DNA from: Anas platyrhynchos | Taxonomy: Eukaryota; Chordata; Aves; Anseriformes; Anatidae | Assembly (NCBI RefSeq): GCF_047663525.1 | Contig: NC_092588.1 | Coordinates: forward strand, 91,571,501-91,635,500 | Direction: 5' to 3' | DNA length: 64,000 nt | Shown: positions 12,401 through 26,200 of the stretch, piece after piece | Numbering within the stretch: the stretch's first letter is position 1 | Layout of the letters: each line of letters opens with the position of its first letter | Notes under the pieces: generated by a model | What the model was told of the DNA's origin: nothing | Seen by the model: only the letters and a program-made list of their open reading frames with translations | Databases searched by the model: none | Translations under genes and position numbers: made by a program

Positions 12401-14218
12401 TTTCAGTATCATAGATTTTTAACTTGGCATTTCAAAAATCTGTAATTCATCACACCATGCAAACAGGGAGAAAAATCTGGGGTAAGAATATCACAACCTA
12501 GCTGCATTTTTTTTTCTTTAATTTGTTCTTCTGTTTGTTCTTCCATGGCCCTATATAAATGCCAGATTTGCAGACCATACTGTGTGCCTATTCCCCAGTC
12601 ATTTCACTTGGCACAAAAATTCCCTCTGATTTGTATCTGTGTTTCAACAGCCAGCAGCTTAGTGTGAAAACCTATTTTGAGTGCCTTAACCTTGTTCTTT
12701 CATGTTGGCTTTTCTGACATGTCAGCTTTCCATAGTAGGTGACTCGTATGCTGTTCATCTCCTTTAGGGAAAACAGGAGAATCCACTCTTTGAGTTTTGA
12801 CTACTCTGCTTTGTAAGATACTTTTTAAGATTTCTGGCTAACTCCGTAATAAAAAGTTGGTGGTGAAACTTGGAAGGCAGAGAGTGCTTTTTGGCATCTT
12901 GGTGATCCCAGGCCATGACTTTCATGTTGGCTGTCTGTGATGTGGAATGAAAGCAGGTTACCTAATGGTATCAAATGAGCCAGCTGCGTATCTGGAACAG
13001 AAGCTGGTAACCTGACACAAGACATCCAGTTACTAGTGCTCTATTTCTATGATACCAAACTCATACATTACTTTTAGTGGTTCAGTTATGTTCCCTTCCA
13101 CATGCTGAGCACTCTCATGATGGTACAGAACTTGTGCTATGTTTTCTCATGCAGTGATTGTGTAAGTGCAGGATACAATAAAGAGATGAGAGATCCTCTC
13201 TCTCCCCCTTAAAAATACAAATTATCTTCCTAGAAAACATTCCTTTGGATGTTTTGCATTCTTGGCCACCTGGCTAATATTAACACATGCATTTTTTGAT
13301 GCTATTTGTAAAAACGGATCAAAGAATCATTGAATCATAGAATATCCCGAGTTGGAAGGGACCCAAAAGGATAGAATCATAGAATCATAGAATATCCTGA
13401 GTTGGAAGGGACCCTTAAGGATCATCAAGTCCAACTCTTGACACCGCACAGGTCTACCCAAAAGTTCAGACCATGTGACTAAGTGCACAGTCCATGTGAC
13501 TAAGTGCACAGTCCAATCGCTTTCTAAATTCAGACAGGCTCGGTGCAGTGACTACGTCCCTGGGGAGCCTATTCCAGTGTGCAACCACCCTCTCGGTGAA
13601 GAACCTCTTCCTGATGTCCAGCCTAAACTTCCCCTGCCTCAGCTTAAAACCATTCCCACGGGTCCTATCACTGGTGTTTACAGAGAATAGGTCACCTGCC
13701 TCTCCACTCCCCCTCATAAGGAAGTTGTAGACTGTGATGAGGTCCCCCCTCAGCCTCCTCTTCTCCAGGCTGAACAGGCCCAGTGCCCTCAGCCACTCCT
13801 CATACGTCTTCCCCGCTAGGCCCTTCACCATCTTCGTCGCCCTCCTCTGGACACTCTCCAACAGTTTCATGTCCTTTTTGTACTGTGGTGCCCAGACCTG
13901 CACACAGTACTCGAGGTGAGGCCAGACCAGCACAGAGTAAAGAGGGACAATCACCTCCCTTGACCGACTAGCAATGCCATGCTTGATGCACCCCAGCATA
14001 CGGATCATTTAAAGATGAAAATGCTTCCCTGTGAAAAAATTCTACTAAGTAGCAACATCCTATTCCCTAGTAGACGTTTCGTATTTTGCTGTTGCTCTAG
14101 TGTTCTCAATAGATTCCAATTGTTACACCAATGAATGACCTTTGCTTATCTACTCAAGTATAAAGAGAATAAAGAGAATGAAGATTCACAATGGTTGCTT
14201 CACTACAGCAGTCTAATG

Positions 14219-14256
<38 letters not shown>

Positions 14257-17200
14257 TTTTTTTCTTTTCTTCTTAATGGGGAATCACATCATCCAGGAAT
14301 GAGAGCTGGCTCCTCTATGAAATTCCAGGCCCAACAAGTTCCAGAAGATGGTGCCAAAGCGTCTCACCTTGCTCAGCAGCAAGCTAAGCGCCAAGAGCCT
14401 GAACTTAGGGGCCTGTGTCCTGCTCATTTCAGGCTTTCAGCCTCAGAACCTCACAGCTGCAACCTGTTCCTGCTGTTGTCCTCTAGGCCAGGTAGGCCAG
14501 AAAGGAAAGCAGTGTGTTTTTCTGAATGGACATTTACATTTCTGCTGAGTGCAATTTCTTTGTGGTCTTTGAGTTGTGAAAAAAGCACTACGCATGTTGG
14601 GTTCTTTCACAGAGAAAATGCCTAGAACAACACGTTGCCCCTGGTCCCAGGCCACGAGAAAGACAGAGGATGAGGCACCAGCACCTCAGAGATGAGTAAG
14701 CCTTGTAAAACGTTCAGAATATTTTGAGAGTGCCCAGAAAGAGGGTTGGTATTTGCAGACCTCCAGAAAGATCCCCTTTGATTTCTGGTTCACGACTAAT
14801 CTGTAGCTTGATCTGCCTTGATTTTTCCATATCAGAGCTATCCCAAATAGGCACCTGAAACACCTCAATATCAGCAAAACAGTTCAGAAGGGGAAGATAA
14901 AACAAATACTTTGAATTACTCTCAAAAGTTCAGAGCAAGAGGATGAGCACTGGTGTCCTTCTTGTGACAAAATGGAGCAGGTTGGCATTATTACTTATAT
15001 GGTATTTTATTGTGTTTTTGCTTGCACACCAGCTCTCAGACCAATGGAGGTCTTGCTAAACTAACTAAGGAGACAAATGTAATGGAAAGAAAGGTCTAAC
15101 TTGCAGTGCCATGAATCACATGTTTTCCTTGACTGTAGGGACATTCTTGTTAGCCCTTGTAAATGGCATCTCCTCCCTAGTTTTTTCTACTTTGGTAAAA
15201 ACAGTCCTAGAAGCAGTAAACTGCAGGTCAGATCCCAAGCAAGAGGAGTCAGAGCAAAGGCTCAGGTCAGTGACTCAGAAAGGCAGTAGGAATTATATTG
15301 TTTTTTTTTTTTGCCATTTTTTGATTTTTTTTCTCTGTGAATTCACCTCAGAAAATTATTAGTGTCTAGATAGAGAGGCACCTCTCTTTTTAGATCCTGG
15401 TCTCACCTTACTTTCCTTTTTCAGGTTTTAAAGAGAGAATTGAGCTCCCTGACTGTAGCACGGCTCAGTTCCAAACAATTGCAAAATCTGATTTGTTATC
15501 CCCAGGAGATGGAGGATGAAGGCATGCTGCAATGCTACTGTGGGCAATCGCACTTTTATACAATAAGCAAATAGTAGAAGATACTATTAATCATTCTTGG
15601 TTTATCATTAACTCAATTGTAAAATCATTTATGAATAGTATTAATTGCAGAATATCTGTCTACGTAGGTTGCCCATTTTTAGACAAGCCTCCAAGGACTG
15701 TGGTATAATCCCAGATCTTGGATGGATAGCTGAGATGCAGAATAGCCCGTGTTTCCAGATCACTGCTGTTGCATCCTGAAGATCTCAAACTATAGTCTGG
15801 CAACACTATAAACCCTACTGGGAAGCATCTTGAACTAGACTGTTCAGTTTAGGACTGAGGTATTCAAGGAGCCTGGTTGCAATCCTGCCCCTTGGTCAAT
15901 GCCTCTGTTTTCCCAAATGTAGTGTTAGCTCACGATGTCATCCTGCCAAACAAGAAATGCATGCTGAATGGGAAATAAGCCCACAAGATTTTTCACAATT
16001 AATTTTTTTTTTTTGCTGACCCTCTTTAAGATGCAGCTGAGATTTTTCATAGAGACAGAAACGTAAAGGGCATGCTTTGGGCTATTCCTTGGAAAGGCTC
16101 TCTACTGGTCTAGTTAGAGGTCCAATAATTAAAAGTGTCATGGCCCAGAGAAAAGATTGGCTAACACTGTAATACAATGACGGGGTATGATATCCTGACC
16201 TGCAGTGTGTACAGCTGGACTCCATGCAGGGGTTACCTGGGAATGTAACTCTAGCCAGAGTGAGTTCTTACTCAAATAAACTTTTACTTTTGTCCTTACA
16301 TTTCACTGCTTTGCACTACTTTCTCAGTGACCTTTTGCTGTCCAGTTTTTCTTTTTCTCATTCCTCTCTTTCTTCAAATTATTGAAAAGTCTACCTGATT
16401 TCTTCGTTTTTCTCACTTTGTTCCTTTCTTCTTACTCCCCAAGTTTGAGGTTGTACTGCTGTCCTAATTAAAGAAATACTTCAAAGGAAATCTTTGAAGT
16501 CACCAGTCCTTATGGGTCCGGAATCATTCCTTGCTTCTCAGGTAAATTTACTTAACTTCTAAACAACCATTTACTACATTTTTTAATACAAAAACAAACA
16601 AACAAACAAAAACACAACAACTACAAAAACAACAACAACAAACAAAAAAAAAAAAACAACTCATGTTGAAGTTAATCTATAGAAAATCTATAGAAAATTC
16701 CAGGACAGTGCAAAACTAGGATTTTTTTTTCACTTGCACTTTTAAAACCTTACTTGGACCTGCTGCTACTCAAGCTCTACCTGCTCTATCTTTTGCACAG
16801 TTAGGATTTAATCTTTCTCATTTCAGCCATTATAATAAAATAGAATAAAACAGAATTTAAGTGCTCCTTCTATTTTTGTTTTGTTTCAGTTTCCCACTGT
16901 TATCCTAAATTCTGGCATCATATTGACCTTTCTAGTCATTTGTGAGATGTTATCTCAGTTATATATAGAGAAAAAAATGATGCCTTGTGGCTCTGATTGT
17001 ACAAGTATTGTGCTTTTGCCCTTCCTTCCTTGCTCTATCAGAGGATACAGAGAAGGCAATCCTGGCACTCTTAGGAATCCTCACATCATGTTGGCACCTA
17101 TGGATCTACTTCCACGTCATTACTGTACTTGAGAATCTTCAGACTTACTGTGGGTTTAAATTTTAGCTCCTAGAAACAGGAAAAGTGGAGGTAAACTGGA

Positions 17201-20200
17201 TGTTTTTTTTTTTTTTTGTTGGTGTTTGTTTGTTTGTTTTTGTGTGTTTGTTTGTTTTTTTTTTCACACTGTGCAAAGTATAAGAATTATCTTCTGACTT
17301 CAGTAAACAGCTTAATGCACTGGGCTTGCAATACCTGTACAGTTCTGCTCTTTCCCTTTGGCACCCAGCAGGAACCTCTGACTTTTGCTCTGGATTGATG
17401 GGTCACTCATGCAAGTCCTGCTTCCCCACATGGATATGGTTTCTTGTTTACAGTTCTCAAGACCTATGGATTTGTAATAATTCCGTGAAGCTACCTGGGG
17501 ATACAAACACTTGAGATACCATGCCACCTGTATGCTAATGTATGCTAATGTATGCTAACACACATCTCTAGATCTCCTTTTTAATATGACTGTTGGTGCT
17601 GTTGTCCTGTTTTTCTTAGTGCCTGATCAACACAAAGACTTGGATGAGAGCTTGATGACTAGCTAAGATTTAATTTAAATAGGGCAGAGGTGATACTTAC
17701 TGCTGGGGAAAGCAACTTAAGACCCTGGTAGAGATTATGTCTTTTCCTGTTAATGACAAAGAGTAGTATCACATGAGTAATTTCTTAATTCAGAGATCAG
17801 CATTGGTCTGCTTTGTTTCAAAGTTTAATTAAGTATGAAAGTTATGAGGATCTCATCCTGTGGTAAACTTCAATACCTTATCTGGGCCTCTGGTGCCTCA
17901 CATTGGGTCTCTGGAGTGTGGTCTGAGAGTTGACTTGCTCATGAATTCATTTTAAAATATGCAAATACTTGATTGCTTTTCACATTAAGCTGGTTTTCTG
18001 TGCATAGCTGGCACTTTCACAATATTAAGCAGAGATTTGTGTAGAAGAAAGGCATATTTCTTTTCAGTGAAATTGAAAGAAGTTTTGATTTTTATTAAAC
18101 AAAATGGTAGTGGTTGTTTTGTGCACGGTTTTTGGCAATGTTTCTGGAAACTCTTGGATCTGTTTGACCTGAGTCTATTAACACTTAATGGTACAGAAGA
18201 GTACACATCCAATAACAAATGTCTGGTGCACCTTTCTCTTATAGTGACAAGATGGGAGGGAATTTGACCTTCTGACCCTCCTGCAGTGCACCTGCAGCCT
18301 GCCTAATTTAAGCACAGGAAATGTGTCTAAGTTTCAGGTACTTGGAAAAAGCTGCATTCCAAAAACAAGTGTTCCACTTCTCCATTACAATTAACAGGAA
18401 AAGGTAAGTGTCTTTGGTGGCTTCAGGAAAATCTGTTTGCCTAGCACAGGTTTCTAGATTAAGGTCTAATAAACTGTTCTTCAAGGAGGCCTTCAAAATG
18501 ATTTGAAGAGGCCTTCAAAATTCCTGACACATGAGTTTTGAGATCCTGCTTTTTAGGGATCATAGGGATATCTGACCTTATGTTAATGGCATATCTTAAG
18601 TGCTTGAGAGATTGGTTGGACTCAAAGGTAATGGAGCTATAGTTTCATGTCCATGGAGCAATGCACAGAGCTCTGGCTCAAAAGGGAAGTCTGCCTTTGG
18701 AGGCATAAAAATCTAGCAATTTTGTTATGAGTCCTTGCTACAACCTTTGCCTTTCTGCCTTGAGGTTGCATGACTTGATTGTAGGGGACAGCTAAACTAG
18801 ATCAGGCACAATGAGGGGGAAAGAATTGCAGTATAAGTTTCCCTATTGGTTGGTTTATCATGTTTCTTATTGAAGCTATCATATGTGACAGTCTGCATTT
18901 GGAGATGCACCTCTGACACACAATAGGTCTTTTTCTCGTGAATGTCTAAGAAGCACCCACTCCATTCTGGAGCTCTCTCAAGATGTGGCAACTTGTAAAC
19001 AAGACCAAGAAGAGACAAGTAGAACAATGCCAATAACTGTTCTTTGTAGTTAATTTCTATAATAGGGCTTATTATTTCTTGTTTATCTCTGTTACAGAGA
19101 CCATAGTGTTGGAGGTGCAGTGGGACGATGAAGGAATAAGGCCATTGTTATAGATCTCTCTAATTAGGAATTAATCTTGAATCATACTCCTTGGAGAGAT
19201 CAGCTGTGTTTACATAAGAAACCACTGTGTTTACATAAACCACTACGGAGAATGCTCTAAATATAGGTAACTCTTGCCTTAAAGAGCTTACCTTCTATTA
19301 AAGACAGAGGGAGCAGGGGTGAGAGACAGGCTTCAGGAATAAGACAATGTTGAGTCAGTGTAACCTTACTCACTGCTGAAGAAGATGTCTGCCTTCATCA
19401 TTGCCTTTTTCCCTTCAGCAGGGATGTGCAAGCTCCTCAGGTAGGTCTGCAAATCTCCATAGCCATTCTGCTCCTTCACAGGAAAAATTGTGAATAGGAA
19501 CCACACGAATCGGCTATGAAAAAGTACAGAACCACTATTATGGAAGAGCGACTTGTGCAATGTACAACCAGCCTGGCTGACAGTGCAGAGCTGTGCCATC
19601 TGCAATAAACCAGCTGTGATGTCCGATGGGTTCCTGACAAATGCAGAATGGGGAGCATGGAGGCGCTGCCAACCATGCCTGGCTGTGGTCTTGGAGGTGT
19701 AAGCCAGCAGCCTCCAGTTACAGAGTCAAGGCCTGGAGGGACTTAGGGAGGACTCATGCAACTCCACGATCGTCAAAGTTAGCCTTGGGAAAGAAAGGGC
19801 AGTTGAGGCAGCTGAATGGGAGCTGGCTCAACACAGTTCCTACAAGGGTATGAAGGTGGCAAAAAAAACTCAATTCATATAAGACTTGCTAAAATTCTGT
19901 TTGCTTGTTCATTTGCTTGTGGCAGGCCAAATCAAACTGCAAGGGAAAGGGAGTGGTATTTTTGTTTTCTATACAATTAATCATTTCCATTGAGTCTTAC
20001 TACCAAAGACAGCTATCCATATACCTTCAAGCAGAATGGAGATTTAAACATTGAAGTGCTGATTTAAATTCTGGAGGAAAATCAGTACAGCACCATAAAA
20101 CCTTCTAGCAATTGTGCTTGTTTCTCCTTTGCTCTGAACCTCAGCCTGCACTCTGAGACACCCAGAGCAACTGTGGAAGCCAGCTGGGGCTTTGACCAGG

Positions 20201-23200
20201 AAAAAGCACTGTGTAGCACAATTGGTCCTTTGCACAAACTGCTGTTTGGCCTTCTGACCTGGCCACTCACCTGGTTGTTAGCTCAAATTAATTTAAAACT
20301 TGAAATCTTCAGAGTCCTGTTTGGCTTCTGGACAAAGCAAAGTTTCTTGTCCGGTTGATGGAACAGTCAGTCCTTGTTATTTTCATAGAAACTGCTGCTG
20401 TGGCTGAGAGCCCAGGAAGCAAGAAATGCTGTGAGAGGGCTGTGCAAGCAAAGCAGCAATGTCAGCAGTTGGAGATGCTACAGTTTTGGCAGAGGGGAGA
20501 AAATGATACTGGAATAATGGCAGGGCCTCATTGGGAATTAGGATTATTCCACAAAAGCCTCCCTTGCAACGGAGAGCTGAATAAACCAGTATCTGAAATC
20601 AGTCAGGCAAATGTTGAAAGTTGGGAATGGAGCTGAAATGCAGTAATAAATGCATCCTCTCCATTACAGGAGAGGAGAATGAATTGTGCTTGTGTTCCCT
20701 GCCTCAGCACACCAGGTCTTTGCCCTGTTATCAGTCAAGGCCTGTAGGTGTTGGGTGCTGGAGGGATGAGTCTCACCCTTAGAAGTCTTAAACTGACTCT
20801 CAGGCCAGCTCTGTTCATACAGGAAGGTGAAAACACATATCTTTGCAGAGGAATGCTGCTCAAATCCTTTGCTATTATAGAACTTGTCAGATGCATTCAA
20901 ACCTCCCTCCTGGTTATGAGTGGAACCTGATTTTATGTAAGCGTGTTTCTTCCTGATAAGCGCTCAGAAAATAATCTGTGAGACCATATTCAGCCTGCAA
21001 GTCCCCAAAGGACTTGCTCTTGGCTGAAGTGGCAGGTTTTTATCATGTCCGCTACTTAATGTTTCTACTGTCTGACTATATGATGGAAGCTTTGTACTCA
21101 GGAGAGCACAAAAAATAACATTGAATTGCCAACACCATAAATAAATCTGTACTTACTCTCATATGTGAATCTGTTCACATTTAAATATGGACATTTGTAC
21201 AAAGAACAATTACTTCACAGGCAGTCATACAAATAAAAGCCATTCTTGGGAATTTTTACGTATGCTGAATAACGAGGTGTAGGCATATTTGAACTCAGCA
21301 ACTGCTGCAGATTCATCTTCAAGCTTGTAAACACTGTCATAGTAGCAGCCAGCTGTCTTCAGGGGTGAACTGTAGCTCAGGAAGGACAGCTGAAACATGC
21401 TGAGACCAATGCAGGGAAGGTACTCTACAAGTCATTGCCCAATTGCAAAGTGCTTTTAGGGACTGTTCTTGATGTTAAATTTACTTAAATTTACCGTTCA
21501 TGTCAAATTTCCTAGGAAAACCATCTAAGGTATTTCTGCTAAAAAATGTACGTTGCTCACCTTTCTCAGCTGTGCTGTATTGAAGAACACTTACCTCTAT
21601 GAGCATGTACATGGAGAGCAGTGTAATCCCAAGGTTATATACAATGAGGTGAGCCCTGAGGGAGAACGGAGGCCTGTTCTTCATGAACTTGTTGCCTAGC
21701 CATATGCACAGTAAGTATGCACAAGTAAGGAAAAATGTAGGAAGGTAAGAATCCAAAAGTAGCCATCCTCTAACCCTGGAATCTGAAAAGAAATGCATGC
21801 AGCAAGCAATTAAGAATGTTATAGTAAAGTACTGCTAAAATAAGGCAGGTTGTACAATGAAAAACATATGCAAAACATATGCAAAGGAAATCTGCTGTGC
21901 TCTGCTTACATTAAGAGCTATTCATTGCTATCACCTCCCAAAAGTGGCATACTAATTCACAGAATGTGTGGTGAAAACTGCATAAAATTCCCTAATAATT
22001 TAAAGTCACTTACATCTCCTCATTTTCACAGGAAAGAGAAAATGAAAAGAGGAAAAAAAACCTGTATGTATTTTCATTAATGTTTTAACTTAATTAAGCC
22101 TTATCTTGACTTGCTCAAGGGTCAGACAACTTGAAGATAGTATTATACTATTTTGATTCTGCATTTGTTACATATGTATGAAGGCACGTGATATTTGCTA
22201 GAAAACATTTATAAAAGGAGAGGATTTTTTAAAAACATTAAATATGAAGAACAAATAGCAAATGTTTACTTTGATGGTTATCAAAGATATTTGCTAGCAT
22301 ACGGGCTTGCTTTCTCATAGTTTTTGTTCCATTTGTTTGATCCTGAAATGCAATATTAAGGTCAAATCCTGCTTGCCTTATTCACACAAGTAATCTCATT
22401 GGCGGTAATCAGATAGTTCAGTGTATATGAGCAAATCCTAATCCTGCATGGCAATCTGGAAGCACCATTTCATTGTCCTATGAACAACTCTATGTCACGA
22501 GCAAATGTTTTTTTCCCCTCCTTTTTTTATTTTTCCAAGATAGAGGAAGATTTAGAGTTAATTTTTTACAACAACAATCTTTGGACATTTATCAAAGAGA
22601 AAGGCAAGTGGCAACATGGCTAGTTTTTCAAAAAGACAAATCTGTCAAGAGTTATGGAGTATATGAAGAAATAAGTCAATGAGAAGCTATTGTGTAGGTC
22701 ACAGTAGTTCTTTCTGCTCTCAGAAACTGTTTTAAATTATTTAGATTTTTTTTTTTGAAGACTCTTTTAAAGAATTATGCTAAAAACTGTAACAGAAGAG
22801 AATGTGTTCACACTGGATGAAAAAACATTTTACTACTTTTTCAACCTGTGGTGGAAAGGACTAGGCAATGGATATTGCACACATCAAATGTGCCTTAGTG
22901 TTTAAAAAACTGTTGCTTGTGACAATTTTGCTTTATCATATTCTTTCCAACTATTCTTTCCACAGAAATATATAGAGAGATATAAGTAAAGTGAGATTTT
23001 AAGTGAGTTAGAATAATCTGCTAATGGAACTTTCTTTCTCACTAGCATTTCCCTCCACTTCCCACCTTGCTTCCATTGCAGTAGCTGTAACACATATCAT
23101 GGATTTGGGCTCCACATGGGAAGTAAGGAAAGTCTTTCCTTTTGCAGGAAAGACTTTCAATAAGACCTGAGTTACTGTGGAAGTCCAGTGCTCTTCTGGC

Positions 23201-26200
23201 TTTGACTCTCCCTTCTGAACTCCTAAGAACCAGCTCCTCTCTCCAAAAGATGACAGGCATAGGATTAAAAGAGTTGTGAAAGCATGATTACCTACTGCAA
23301 AGCACAGCCCTTCCTTCAGGGCAGCTTTGCTTTGGTGTGCATTACCAAGCCAGAGTGCCTGTTTTCTGTCTTGATATCTCAGTGCCCAATTAAGGTCACT
23401 TCAGTGTGAGACTAAATGTTTCCAACAACCCTCTCAAAGGTCACGAGACATTTGGGAAGCTGTGGAATGGGTGTTTTTGAGGTGATTCTGTTCCCATATG
23501 GGCTATAAACAGGACACATGAGTCAGGACAGGTAAAGCTTGTGTGCACAAACGTTGATCTAGCATATGTTTTAGGAGCATAAGGTTTTGATTTATTTAAT
23601 TGGTATTCTAAATGAAAGCAATTGTTTCAGCAAGACTGCTCTCTAAAAAGGATCCCCCCATCCAAGAACTGCAATATTTCATGCATAAAGGTTATTTGCA
23701 CAAAGGCCAACTGGCATCAGATAACTAAATGGTATATTTGCTCAAAGAGGAAAAATAATTGGAAGAGATAAGAATACAAAATAAACTAAACAGCATTAAA
23801 TGCTGCCCTAGTATGCCCTCAGAAAGCTTTTTCACTCGTGCTGTGAGTGGCCACAAGCATGTGGCCTGATCTACACAAAAGCAGAACTCCTTGTGCTCGT
23901 TCAGGTCAGCATATCGAATATTTTTAAGATCTGTACAATTTAATTTTCAAGTGTCTAGAGAAATTTTAAAACTTATTCCCGTACTGATTATTTTCCAACC
24001 TGACCTTGGTACCTTGAAGGGTAGGACAGTTATTAGCAGAAAATGGTTTATCAAAAGCAGCCAGAGGATCCTGACTGTTCTGCTTCCATGTTCACTTTTC
24101 CTTGAATGCCAAGAAGAGGGAGGTTTTTATGTGTTGGGAAAGCAGATGAAGGGGAGTGTATTTTTAAAAAAAACAGGTTATCAGAAGAAGAAAAGAGACC
24201 GACAGTTACTCTGTGTTAGGTTACTCTGTGTTCTTGTAATATAAAGGTACAGTGTTAATGTAAGAAAGCATTATTTTTACTCTGCTGAACCCTCACAGCA
24301 TCTAAATTTGAGATCAGGGCAGTGAATAAAGTCAGAGTGTGAAAGTGCTGGACAACAACCATAGAAAGGAGCAGGCGCACCCAAGCTCTGGTTGCTCTGT
24401 GAATAAGCTCATTCAAAGTCACTGGCCACGATGTGCTAGACCCCTGGGGTGAAATCTTGGCACCTTTGAAATGAGTGGCAAGCCTCACAGGCTCTTTAAA
24501 TGTATCAGGCTTTTATCAGTGAGGTTTAGAAACATTTTGATTCAGGTTGCTGTATAGCTTTGGCTGATTGGTGTTTGAGAAAATTCAAATGTTGTCTGAG
24601 TAAATTCATACCTTTTCAGATGCTGAGGGTAGGTGGCTTTGTACCAATGCTTTATTACTGTTTATATTCAATTGACTACAGAAGGAGTGATTATTACTTT
24701 AGCATAACTTTGTTAAAATATATCTATTCTCAACCACTTCTGCTTCTTTGGCAGATTAAAAAAAAAAAAAACAAAAAACAACTCATTAACTAGATGTAGC
24801 TCCTGTAATTCAGTATTCCTTAATTTTGCATAATCATATAATATCCTGACTTGGATGGGACTCACAAGGATCATCAAGTCCAACTCCTGGGTTCACACAT
24901 GACCACTCAAAAATCAAACCATATGTCTGAGAGCATTGTCCAAGTGCTTCTTAAACTCCAGCAGGCCTGGTGTTGTCATCATTGTTCGGGGAGCCTGTCC
25001 CAGGGCCCGATCATCCTCTCCATGGAGAACCTTTCCTAACATCCAGCCTGATCCTCCATTGACATAGCTTCATGCCCTAACACCAAACAATACTCTGTAG
25101 AACATGAAGGCCCTGTAAAAATGTTCTTTTTCAGAACAATGTAGCAATTTCACTCTTTCTCATTTTGTCCTGAACCTAAATAAACTCCAATCCAGAACAA
25201 TATGTACCAACATCACTTTGTAAGACCACTTCTTATTAAGAGATGCAACCAATGGGCATGTATGTGGCTTCTGTTCCCTGAACCAAGGGACTTGGTCTGT
25301 TAGGTCAAAAGCAAATTTTAGGTAAATTCATTTACAAAGTCTATCTGGCAGCAGAGAACAAAGACACAAAAGAGGCCTTTATCTAAATCAAATTAATATC
25401 TTTGATAGCACACCCCTTTTTCTAGTGGTGTAGTACTGCAGGTTGTGCAAACTACTAATGTGAGCAGAGAGAACCTCCAGGAATTAGTGCCTGGCTTTCT
25501 GTCTCCTGCTGTGGCCTCAGCCACACCAGGTAATAATAACTACAACCAGTATAATAGCAACACTATTTCAAGGGTTGCTACCTCAATTACAAACCACAAA
25601 TGTAGGATTGATTTTGAAAGAATGCAGCATTGGTATCTCTCTTTTTAAGCCACCTTGCTGCTGAATTAAATGGGTATTGTGGATGAAAGTTGGGGGAGAG
25701 AAAGAATAAGAATGTTTTGTTGGCTTTATACAACTGGGGAAGCTCTCAAGAATTCATTAGATTATCATTTGTGGTGTCATTCTATCCAATTTAAAACTGT
25801 TTGCAGTCTACCATGAATTATTTATGTATATAAATATACTGGAGGGAGCTTTGCTACTTATGAAATCACTATACCACCAATTCCAAAGAAAAAAAGCGTG
25901 GTGAAGAGGCATGGACAAATGCTATCTTCAGCACTGATGTCTGGAGAGGCATGGTAATGTACTTGGCAAGTATTACAAATAATACTTAACTAAAGTGCTT
26001 TCTAAAAGTCCACAGGGATCTGTGTGGGATTCTGCATTGGATTAATTACAGCTGGTCCTTTCAAACAATGTGGTCAGGACCAAGGAGGAAGGAGGAATGA
26101 AAGAGAACATCATGTTGATTTAAAAATAAAATAGTAGTACTTATACACTTGTCATCACAGTTGTTTGTTAATAAAATGAATTACTGTAGAAACTATTAAT

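Larger units (their letters stand above)
9173..21594 (-). other. ELOVL2 intron 3
   Basis: 12,422 bases. It contains the CR1 at 13323-14008, a 31-base T run at 14220-14250, AAAC/AAC repeats at about 16590-16656, a T run with GTTT repeats at about 17202-17262, and a three-copy 10-base tandem TATGCTAATG at 17531-17558. No additional exon is recognised. Confidence 0.85.

Noticed and set aside
13466-14008. 180-codon frame as a host gene
   Set aside because: It is the CR1 ORF2 C-terminal region and ends in the CR1 3' UTR.
18590-18660. CR1-like phrase (GGTTGGACTCAAAGG)
   Set aside because: Too short, and the flanks do not continue the CR1 consensus.
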